Origin: a virus
Reading direction: 5' to 3' (one strand)
DNA length: 55,282 nucleotides
Virus record (IMG/VR): IMGVR_UViG_3300035659_000016
Coordinates: 1-55,282 of that record
A model generated the notes under the pieces. It searched no databases. It saw only the letters and a program-made list of their open reading frames with translations, and had not been told where the DNA came from. Numbering within the stretch: position 1 is the first letter of the stretch; every line of letters begins with the position of its first letter. A program made the position numbers and the translations under genes. Positions 49,069 through 55,282 of this stretch are shown here, piece by piece.

Positions 49069-49706
49069 CCATACTACCAGTGAAAGGACGTGTGCGCGAG
49101 ACCGTCGAGCTGATCCCTCGCTTGCTCCGTACCGCAGGGGCCCCGATGAATCTGGTCGTAGTAGTCAATGACGACCCCGAGCTGGCAGCAGCCTTGCAAA
49201 ATCCGGTGCCAGTTGGGTTCCGGTTGGCCATCAATCAGGCCAACCACACTTATTGGGACACGCTGCGTCAGACCTTGCGGGCCATACCTGAAGGAGACCT
49301 CATCGTCAACCTAGCCAATGATCTACTACCAGGACGCAGTTGGTTGGAACGGGCCCTGGCAGCCTACACCAGGACCTTCGGTAAAGGCGAAGGTATCATC
49401 GGCTTCAACGATGGAGTGCATTCCGGGGAGACCGCTGCACACTTTGTGGCACATCGTGACCTGCTAAAGCAGTTCTACGGTAACGACTATTTCCCACAAC
49501 ACTACCAACACAATTTCGGTGACACCGAACTGATTCTACGGGCCCAAGCCCAGCAGAAGTTCGGGGTGGCGATTTTCGCGATTCTGTATCACAACCACCC
49601 CGCTACAGGCAGACAGCCTACAGACTACGTCTACCAAACGGGCTTTGCTTCGTGGCGGCAGGACCAAGAGACCTTCGTACAGCGTAAGGCGGCGGGGTGG
49701 CCCTAG
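49056..49706 (+). CDS. GT2-like glycosyltransferase
   Basis: 216 residues. ATG 49056 lies inside the end of the previous gene. GT-A-type elements: LAILPVKGRVRETVELIPRLLRT, MNLVVVVNDDPEL, GDLIVNLANDLLPGRSWLERAL (in place of a DXD) and FGDTELILRAQAQQKFGVAIF. Short but complete. Last enzyme of the sugar cassette. Confidence 0.7.
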   Translation: METLAILPVKGRVRETVELIPRLLRTAGAPMNLVVVVNDDPELAAALQNPVPVGFRLAINQANHTYWDTLRQTLRAIPEGDLIVNLANDLLPGRSWLERALAAYTRTFGKGEGIIGFNDGVHSGETAAHFVAHRDLLKQFYGNDYFPQHYQHNFGDTELILRAQAQQKFGVAIFAILYHNHPATGRQPTDYVYQTGFASWRQDQETFVQRKAAGWP

Positions 49707-50011
49707 TGCTAGTCCTAACACTCGAAGTGCGACTGATCTTGGCCGCGCTCGCAACCTATCGCGTCTCACACGCCCTGGCACTAGAGAAGGGTCCCTTCGC
49801 GGTCTGCGAGCGCTTGCGGGGGTGGGTCTCTGACCACTTCGGTGCGGCGAGTTGGGTCTTCGAAGGCCTAACTTGCCCCCTGTGCCTTTCCGTGTGGGTG
49901 GTCTGGCCCTTCATCGTGGTGGTGGTGTTTCCCACACCCGTGGGCGACCTGGGACTGATGTGGTTAGGACTAAGCGGCGTAGCATCGTTTCTGTACAAAG
50001 TTGAGAGGTAA
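49697..50011 (+). CDS. DUF1360-like membrane protein
   Basis: 104 residues from GTG 49697. Hydrophobic N-terminus (LVLVLTLEVRLILAALATYRVSHALALEKGPF), then CPLCLSVWVVWPFIVVVVF, the CPxCxSVW motif of DUF1360 proteins seen in siphovirus head-tail regions, and a last membrane helix. The function of the family is unknown. Confidence 0.75.
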   Translation: MALVLVLTLEVRLILAALATYRVSHALALEKGPFAVCERLRGWVSDHFGAASWVFEGLTCPLCLSVWVVWPFIVVVVFPTPVGDLGLMWLGLSGVASFLYKVER

Positions 50012-50012
50012 C

Positions 50013-50324
50013 ATGGCGACATTTCCAACGAGTCCTGGGGCTGGCGCTGCAATTCCGGCTGTGTTAGCTTCCCCCGACCAAGTGCAAGGAAACCATGCCT
50101 TCCCGGCGTATCTCCTAGTGGGGCCTTGGGATGACGGGCGGCCGGATCAAGGGATGCCACCGACACACGTGTGGCCGATCAACATGTGGGACTTGGTCGA
50201 GTTCGGGGGCAAGTACTCGCTCGTAGGAGAGGTTATGGCTCTGCCCATCCGCCCGTCCTACGCCCCGATAGTGACAGGAGACAAGGCCATAGCGATTCTT
50301 ATCGTGAACCTCGGAGGCAACTAA
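50013..50324 (+). CDS. Hypothetical head-tail region protein
   Basis: 103 residues from ATG 50013 (SD GAGAGG). Beta-rich with many Pro and Gly (FPAYLLVGPWDDGRPDQG, YSLVGEVMALPIRPSYAPIV), compact, ending in IAILIVNLGGN. It may be a decoration or stopper protein; no family is recognised. Stop overlaps the next start (TAATG). Confidence 0.5.
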   Translation: MATFPTSPGAGAAIPAVLASPDQVQGNHAFPAYLLVGPWDDGRPDQGMPPTHVWPINMWDLVEFGGKYSLVGEVMALPIRPSYAPIVTGDKAIAILIVNLGGN

Positions 50325-50602
50325 TGCTACTGCTCTGGGCTGCACTTGGTTGGACCTTCGTCGTGCTCGTTCTCTCGCAGGTCCTGGTTCTGGCGATGGT
50401 AATCATCGTGTGGAGGTTTGAAATGAATCTGTACGAGAAAATCGGCGCTGTGCTAAAAGCAGCAGCAGCTCGCGAAGCACAGCTAACCGCCCTGCAGCAG
50501 CAGTTCGCGGGACTGAACTACGCACTCAACAAGTTGGTTGAGGGGCTCGCCGCCATCTACGGAGTGTCTCTCGAGTCCCTAGGGCAAAAGAAGGTCAAGT
50601 GA
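50324..50602 (+). CDS. Small membrane plus coiled-coil protein
   Basis: 92 residues from ATG 50324 coupled to the previous stop. One transmembrane segment (LLLWAALGWTFVVLVLSQVLVLAMVIIVW), then a helix-rich part (EKIGAVLKAAAAREAQLTALQQQFAGLNYALNKLVEGLA). A shorter form from ATG 50423 with a SD (TGGAGG) would drop the membrane part. Function unknown. Confidence 0.55.
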   Translation: MLLLWAALGWTFVVLVLSQVLVLAMVIIVWRFEMNLYEKIGAVLKAAAAREAQLTALQQQFAGLNYALNKLVEGLAAIYGVSLESLGQKKVK

Positions 50603-51921
50603 GCCTACTTTCGCTTGAACAATTTAGAGTGGAGTTGCACTACAATCCCTTCCACTTCTGGGGCTGGGCGAACGCTAAGGTCCCCGTGAACTCCCAGTGT
50701 AATACGGTGATCCAGCAGCACGCATGGCAAGATGCGGATCGCTCGGGTCGCAATGAATTGCAGGAAGCTCTGGACATCGCCGAGAGCCGTCTCAAAAACT
50801 TCTTGGGCTATTCGGTGGCCCCACATTATCGCTCTGACGATATACAGGACTACCCACGCTATCGCGACCCGCAGTTGATCGCGATCTGGCCTACGGACAT
50901 TACGGGGTACTGGAAGAGTGTTTTGACCGACGAGGGCTACGTCCAGATGATGGGGGTCGAGAAGCTGACTCTGCTGGGGACAGCTCCCTTTGTCGCCCCA
51001 TTTCCATACACGGGTTACACTCCAGCCCTGCCTTACCTGATCTATTTAGACACGGACGGCGACGGCTTGGTGGACACCTTCGAAATTGCCTTAAACACGA
51101 CTGTCACTGTTCCCACCCAGATCGAAGTCTACTTTGCGGCGGCGGATCGAACAGTACTACGCAGTGATTGGCGTATTCACCCCGTAAGTGTGACGATTAG
51201 TGGGGGTATTGCGACCATTCGTGGGCGTTCGTGGATGCTGGGTCGACCCATTCTCTACGAGTCGGCACTCGCCCCGTCGGTGCAACTCAATCCCGACACG
51301 GTTGCCAACTATGCACAGTCCTTGGAAGTCTACCAACATGTTTGCGACCCGACGGGCATCACCCTGACGACGTCACAGGGAGAGTTCATTTGGGATTCGG
51401 TACCCTATCCCTCTTTTTGGGGCATCCTGCAAGGCAGTCCTAGTCTCGCAGGCGAGACGGATCCTGGATCCAACGCCTACTCGCTCGCGCGCGTGGGTAT
51501 TCGTGAGGCGGTGATAGGTGTGGTGTTCCCCGGGGAGGCTCTCTACAACGCCACAACCGGATTGTGGAACATGACAATACCGCCGTGGACAACCAACATC
51601 TGCCGTCCGCCCGATCGTGTGCTACTGCGATATCGCGCGGGTTACCCTTTAGAAGCGGACGGCCAAATGAATCGCCGTCTGCGCACCGTCGTATCCCGAC
51701 TGGCTATGGCGGAGTTGACCAATCGCATCGCGGCGTGTGACGAAGCCAATCGCACACTATACTTTTGGCAACGTGACCGGAGTCAGGTTGCTGACAAGAC
51801 AGAGCAGTACGCCATCAGTCGTGAGGACCTCAACAATCCTTACGGTACCAAAAAGGGACAGATTTTCGCGTGGCACGAAACGAAACTGCTCCGGCTATTA
51901 CGTGCAGTGCCCAACTATTAG
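50599..51921 (+). CDS. Head-tail connector / neck protein
   Basis: 440 residues from GTG 50599 overlapping the previous stop. The N-terminal (NELQEALDIAESRLKNFLGYSVAPHY) and C-terminal (MNRRLRTVVSRLAMAELTNRIAACDEANRTLYFWQRD) helices look like a head-tail adaptor (gp6-type) interrupted by a large beta-rich insertion of about 230 residues, with a Ca-binding-like DTDGDGLVD. Position directly before the major tail protein supports a connector. Confidence 0.65.
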   Translation: MSLLSLEQFRVELHYNPFHFWGWANAKVPVNSQCNTVIQQHAWQDADRSGRNELQEALDIAESRLKNFLGYSVAPHYRSDDIQDYPRYRDPQLIAIWPTDITGYWKSVLTDEGYVQMMGVEKLTLLGTAPFVAPFPYTGYTPALPYLIYLDTDGDGLVDTFEIALNTTVTVPTQIEVYFAAADRTVLRSDWRIHPVSVTISGGIATIRGRSWMLGRPILYESALAPSVQLNPDTVANYAQSLEVYQHVCDPTGITLTTSQGEFIWDSVPYPSFWGILQGSPSLAGETDPGSNAYSLARVGIREAVIGVVFPGEALYNATTGLWNMTIPPWTTNICRPPDRVLLRYRAGYPLEADGQMNRRLRTVVSRLAMAELTNRIAACDEANRTLYFWQRDRSQVADKTEQYAISREDLNNPYGTKKGQIFAWHETKLLRLLRAVPNY

Positions 51922-51942
51922 TGGTTTGGAGGAAGAGTAAAA

Positions 51943-53493
51943 ATGGGAATTCCAAATGCTGACCAGATCGTAACCACCCGACACATCCGGGACTTCATCC
52001 AGTTTCACGGGCCTAGCCCGCGCAACAAGCCTCAGTTCTACGGGCAAGATGCGCAGTACATGCTCGTGAGCTCTTTGGCGATTCCGGAAGTGGGCACGAT
52101 CGCGCCCGTGTGGGCCCCCGATCCGCAAAGCCCGGCTGGGTACTACTATCTGGTAAACAAGACCATTGCAGCGCCCGGGACGTTGCCGAAAGCAACGATA
52201 ACGCTCTTGGAGCGGCATGGTGCAGTTCCACGTCACCTTGGTCGCGTGGGTGAGTTCAACCTCTACGAAGTCGTCGGCAACGCTGCGGACCTCAGTGACT
52301 TCGCACGTGGCTGGACAGACTATGTCATGATCTACGCCAATGGCATGGTCGAGACCAAGACGCCTGGAGCTCGTGGCAACTGGAACACCGACAAAGAAGC
52401 CCTCGACCAACTCGCGGCCACCTTCAGTGCGATCTATGGCATTGGGCCGCTTGGCTTGGGCGAAGTCGTGTTGCCGACCTACGAGGTCTTGGATGTCACG
52501 TACGGTTCGTTTCGGAGACGCGGCGACATCGGTCCGTACGACGATGGTACGCAAGCGATCTATGCCTGCACCAAGCATGGTGGTGGTGCCGGTGGCTTTG
52601 TCAAGTACAGCCTCGACGGCGGGGGTACGTGGACTACCTTGACCGTCACAGGCATCGGTGCGACCGAAGACCTCACGTGCATCCGCATCATGGGGGAGTA
52701 CTTGGTAGTCATGGGTAACATTGCAGTGGGCCACTACTACATCGAAATCAACCCCCTCACGGGTGCACCAGTCGGGTCGACGTGGACCAAGGTCACCGGC
52801 GGCTACGTGGCCGCCAAGTACCCGAAGAGCATGTGGATCTCCAACCCCCGTGAGGCGTTCATCTGCGCTGTGGGCGGCTACATCTACAAGATGACAGATC
52901 CCACCGCCGCGGTAACGGTCGCGAATGCGGGTGTGGCGACCACCGAAGATCTCAATCGCATCGACGGTCAGAACGGCTTGATCGTAGCCGTTGGGGATGC
53001 GGCAACTGTTGTCGTCTCCTCGAACTACGGGCTGTCCTGGGCCCCGACTGCGACGGATCCTGGTGCCGATGACGTGAAAGGTGTTGCCATCGTCAACCCC
53101 GCTACCTACTGGGTCTGCGATGGTGCTGGGGACGTCTACTGGACAGACGACAGTGGGGCGGTCTGGCACGCGCTCGCTGCCCTGCCCAACCTGGACTGCG
53201 CCAACGACATCGTCTTTGCCACGCCCGAGGTGGGCTATGTCGTTGGTGACAACGGCAGTGCCTTAGGCCTGATCTTTGCTACCTGGAACGGTGGTGAAAC
53301 TTGGGTGCAGGCCTTACGCGGGCCGCGGTTGATGAACGCCCTGACAGTTCAGGGGGTCAACTCGATCGCTGTGCCACGTGTGAGTGCCTCCGACCCAGAA
53401 GTGGCTGCAGACAATGTGGCTCTGGCGTGCCTGTCTTCTGGCTATCTAGCCACGACAGGCTCGGTTGTCTTGGGTCGCACTGCACACTTGTAA
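51943..53493 (+). CDS. Major tail protein with Asp-box propeller domain
   Basis: 516 residues, SD GGAGGAAG before ATG 51943. The N-terminal ~190 residues lie where a tail-tube protein is expected. Residues about 195-500 show Asp-box motifs SLDGGGTW (about 222), SSNYGLSW (358), TDDSGAVW (400) and TWNGGETW (446), the pattern of Ycf48/sialidase-like beta-propellers. It stands right before the tail chaperone and, unlike usual tube proteins (~200-250 residues), carries a large surface domain. Tube identity is inferred from gene order. Confidence 0.7.
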   Translation: MGIPNADQIVTTRHIRDFIQFHGPSPRNKPQFYGQDAQYMLVSSLAIPEVGTIAPVWAPDPQSPAGYYYLVNKTIAAPGTLPKATITLLERHGAVPRHLGRVGEFNLYEVVGNAADLSDFARGWTDYVMIYANGMVETKTPGARGNWNTDKEALDQLAATFSAIYGIGPLGLGEVVLPTYEVLDVTYGSFRRRGDIGPYDDGTQAIYACTKHGGGAGGFVKYSLDGGGTWTTLTVTGIGATEDLTCIRIMGEYLVVMGNIAVGHYYIEINPLTGAPVGSTWTKVTGGYVAAKYPKSMWISNPREAFICAVGGYIYKMTDPTAAVTVANAGVATTEDLNRIDGQNGLIVAVGDAATVVVSSNYGLSWAPTATDPGADDVKGVAIVNPATYWVCDGAGDVYWTDDSGAVWHALAALPNLDCANDIVFATPEVGYVVGDNGSALGLIFATWNGGETWVQALRGPRLMNALTVQGVNSIAVPRVSASDPEVAADNVALACLSSGYLATTGSVVLGRTAHL

Positions 53494-53501
53494 CTCGAAG
53501 A

Positions 53502-53531
53502 GGACCAGCCACCCCGTTGGATGGCTGGTCC
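53502..53531 (+). terminator. Hairpin behind the major tail gene
   Basis: GGACCAGCCA (53502-53511) pairs with TGGCTGGTCC (53522-53531), 10 bp, 10-base loop. It probably reduces transcription into the chaperone and tape-measure genes relative to the tube gene, though no T-tract follows. Confidence 0.65.
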
Positions 53532-53563
53532 ACTCAAAAGACCGAAGGGAGAATCAAACGAAA

Positions 53564-54085
53564 ATGAGCAAGAACAATGATGGGCTGTTTGATTACACAT
53601 GCCCAGACACAGGGAGGGTACTGAAGTTGCGCAAAGTGCCTTTCACTGTGACAGAAGCGTTTTACCAAACCTTCAAGACGTCGCACCCCGAGCCGAAGCC
53701 CCCGATGCAAACGGTGGACTACGGGGAAAACGAGAAAATCGTCGAGCCCAACGAAGCACACCCTGCCTATCAACGGCGTCTTCAGGAGTGGCAGATCCAA
53801 CGCAACATTTGGGTCAACGACCAAGTACGTCGCTTCTTCGCCAAGGCAGCCATCGAGTGCGAGGTGGACAAGGGAGCCGTCAAGACCCTGCGCGATCAAA
53901 TTCGAGACGCCGGGGGGGCCGAGCTCGATCCAGACGACAAGTTCGTTTACATTTGGATGATCTGTGTCGGAACCCTCGAAGGCGTCAACGATCTGATGAC
54001 GGCGATCCAACGACGTAGCAAACCTACGGAGGAGGCAGTCGCCACGGCGCGCGACTTGTTTCGCAGCCAAGTACCAAAGGCGTGA
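53564..54085 (+). CDS. Tail assembly chaperone, short form (gpG-like)
   Basis: 173 residues from ATG 53564 (SD AAGGGAGA). Acidic helical protein: CPDTGRVLKLRKVPFTVTEAFYQTF, IQRNIWVNDQVRRFFAKAAIE, IWMICVGTLEGVNDLMTAIQRRSK. Placed between the tail tube and tape measure as in lambda G. Bases 54000-54284 carry a second open frame lacking a start codon (next entry). Confidence 0.78.
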   Translation: MSKNNDGLFDYTCPDTGRVLKLRKVPFTVTEAFYQTFKTSHPEPKPPMQTVDYGENEKIVEPNEAHPAYQRRLQEWQIQRNIWVNDQVRRFFAKAAIECEVDKGAVKTLRDQIRDAGGAELDPDDKFVYIWMICVGTLEGVNDLMTAIQRRSKPTEEAVATARDLFRSQVPKA

Positions 54086-54284
54086 CGTCTTCCGCTGGAA
54101 AGTAGCGCAGTCCGGAGTCACTTATAGTACGGCATATCTCTGGTTCGAGGCGGCTCGCCATGCCGGCTATCGTTGGACCGACTTCCTCGATCTAGATGGG
54201 GAAGTCCAGAGCCTCCTTGTGGCGGCTTTCCAAACAGACAATCAGATTCAGGGTGTACTAGCGCGATATGGCAGAAAATCTTAG
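54000..54284 (+). CDS. Tail chaperone extension by frameshift (gpT-like part)
   Basis: The +1 (equivalently -2) frame is open from 54000 to TAG 54282-54284 and overlaps the end of the upstream frame. It has no ATG, GTG, TTG or CTG in its first ~70 codons. It encodes FRWKVAQSGVTYSTAYLWFEAARHAGYRWTDFLDLDGEVQSLLVAAF..., the sort of W-x-x-FL-x-L-x-x-E pattern of gpT parts. The long product would be about 240 residues. The slip site lies between 54000 and 54085. The terminal TGA is followed by C, a weak stop context known to help recoding; no perfect slippery heptamer is seen. Confidence 0.7.
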   Translation, partial: RRSNDVANLRRRQSPRRATCFAAKYQRRDVFRWKVAQSGVTYSTAYLWFEAARHAGYRWTDFLDLDGEVQSLLVAAFQTDNQIQGVLARYGRKS

Positions 54285-55282
54285 ACAAGTTGGCGTTCAG
54301 CTCGTCGCTCTGGGTGGCAGTGAGTACGTTGCCGCCCTGAATGCGGCTGCGCAGGCTGAGGCGCAACTCACAGCCTCCCTGGTCCCACTGGCCAACAGCG
54401 AGAAGGCACTTTCGACGGCTCTCGTGCCGATTGTGTCTTCCCTCCAAGAGGCCACGAAGGGTTACCAGGACACTGCGAGGGCCGTCAACGCGGACGAGGT
54501 AGCCGAAGCCTCGAAGATCCAGATCGCTCTACAGCAACTGGCTGTCTTCCAGCAACTCAATGCAGAGTTCAACCAGACGAACGTCACTGTCACCTCGAAT
54601 ACCGATGTCCTGAACATTAACACCAAGGCCGCGGCCGCGGCCTCCCAACACACTGGCTCCTTCGTCGCTGCAGTGCGAGGTATGCGCTTCGCCTTGATGG
54701 AGGGTATCGCGGTCCTGGCTATGTACCAGATAGCCATCGGTGAGACGCTGCCCCAGGCTGCACGCGAAGCCAGCCGCGCCATGATGATCGTAGGTGACTC
54801 GATCATGGCCGCAGCGATGGTTAGTGCCACCGCCGCCTCCGTGGGGATCGGTGCCCTCGTCGGCGTCGTGTTAGCCCTTGGGGTAGCTTCGCTGACGGTT
54901 GACGAGGACCTATCTGCTCTGAACAAGCAGCTAGACTCTCTAGCCAAGCACGACGCTGCTACGGAAGGGCTGAGGAACCTGGCCGCCGTCGAGGCTGACG
55001 TTGCCGCCAATGCCCTCGAGTGGATGAAGCTCCACCCAGAGCTGGCCGCAGAACTCCAAGACATGGAGAAGCTCAGCCAGAAGTCCATGTTCGCTGTCTC
55101 GGGGTTGGGTGATGCTCTGGGTTGGTTGGTTGGTAAAACGGGTGAGGTGGTGCGCGGCTGGCAAGCCATGGCCATTGCCGACCAGGCTTACCTCGAGGCT
55201 ATACGCGAGGGCAAGTCGCATCAAGAGGCCCAGAACATCGCGATTCAAGCTGGCCACGACGTGGTGATGGGCTACAGTCAGG
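54268..55282 (+). CDS. Tail tape-measure protein, N-terminal part (runs off the window)
   Basis: From ATG 54268, overlapping the chaperone frame. Continues in frame past the right end, joining 3-1880 for about 895 residues. The N-terminal ~110 residues are Ala/Gln-rich helices. Residues about 145-160 and 175-215 contain hydrophobic stretches (FALMEGIAVLAMYQIAIG and MMIVGDSIMAAAMVSATAAS, then VGVVLALGVASLTV), typical of tape measures that insert into the membrane on ejection. Confidence 0.88.
   Translation, partial: MAENLRQVGVQLVALGGSEYVAALNAAAQAEAQLTASLVPLANSEKALSTALVPIVSSLQEATKGYQDTARAVNADEVAEASKIQIALQQLAVFQQLNAEFNQTNVTVTSNTDVLNINTKAAAAASQHTGSFVAAVRGMRFALMEGIAVLAMYQIAIGETLPQAAREASRAMMIVGDSIMAAAMVSATAASVGIGALVGVVLALGVASLTVDEDLSALNKQLDSLAKHDAATEGLRNLAAVEADVAANALEWMKLHPELAAELQDMEKLSQKSMFAVSGLGDALGWLVGKTGEVVRGWQAMAIADQAYLEAIREGKSHQEAQNIAIQAGHDVVMGYSQ
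55076..55282. repeat. Right copy of 207-bp terminal repeat
   Basis: Matches 1-207 except G at 55180 (A at 105). See the left copy. Confidence 0.95.

Noticed and set aside
51898-53169. Long open frame on the - strand (423 codons)
   Set aside because: It lies entirely antisense to the well-supported tail gene, has no SD, and its Arg/Val-rich, His-rich composition is that of a shadow.
54462-55175. 237-codon - strand frame
   Set aside because: Antisense to the tape-measure gene in Ala-rich codons; Ser/Ala-rich shadow without SD.

Overview
The window is a complete, or nearly complete, genome of a tailed double-stranded DNA bacteriophage, most likely a siphovirus. Bases 1-207 recur at 55076-55282 with one mismatch, so the molecule maps as a circle (or is terminally redundant) of about 55,075 bp. 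The tail tape-measure gene runs across the artificial window ends. The host is a bacterium: there are strong AGGAGG-type ribosome binding sites, sigma70-like promoters with TATAAT boxes, a GH24 lysozyme and a holin. The host group cannot be named from the sequence. No integrase, tRNA gene or CRISPR array was found, so a lytic lifestyle is the simplest reading.

The genome has two opposed arms. They diverge from an AT-rich control region near 37.5-38.0 kb and converge at a hairpin near 13.9 kb. The late arm (+ strand, 38.0 kb through the junction to 13.8 kb) carries small and large terminase, portal, a capsid protease with a nested scaffold, and the major capsid protein. Then comes a glycan-type cassette (GT2, GT17, SAM methyltransferase, sulfotransferase-like, GT2-like), followed by connector genes, a major tail protein with a C-terminal Asp-box propeller, a frameshifted tail-assembly chaperone and the tape measure. 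The arm ends with distal-tail, hub and fibre genes, a papain-like protein, a two-domain endolysin and a holin.

The early arm (- strand, 37.5 down to 13.9 kb) starts with many very small genes of unknown function. These are punctuated by a family of related promoters and by five copies of a structured RNA-like element. A full-length eukaryotic-type topoisomerase IB follows. Next come helix-turn-helix proteins, a Snf2 helicase, a Cas4/RecB-like nuclease, a Sak4-like ATPase, a DUF669-like protein and an AEP primase-helicase. After these lies a 7-deazaguanine cluster (QueC, a PfpI-like protein, QueD, QueE, FolE and a DpdA-like transglycosylase). The arm ends with a uracil-DNA-glycosylase/DNA polymerase A fusion and a RuvC-like resolvase.

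Taken together, the phage probably makes a 7-deazaguanine base from GTP and exchanges it into its own DNA, which would protect it against host nucleases. It has its own replication and recombination set. The most unusual items are the five-copy RNA element, the eukaryotic-type topoisomerase IB, the PfpI-like enzyme inside the deazaguanine cluster, nested start sites in the protease/scaffold and endolysin genes, a peptide shared by protease and capsid protein, and a second in-frame fibre C-terminus behind a stop codon.
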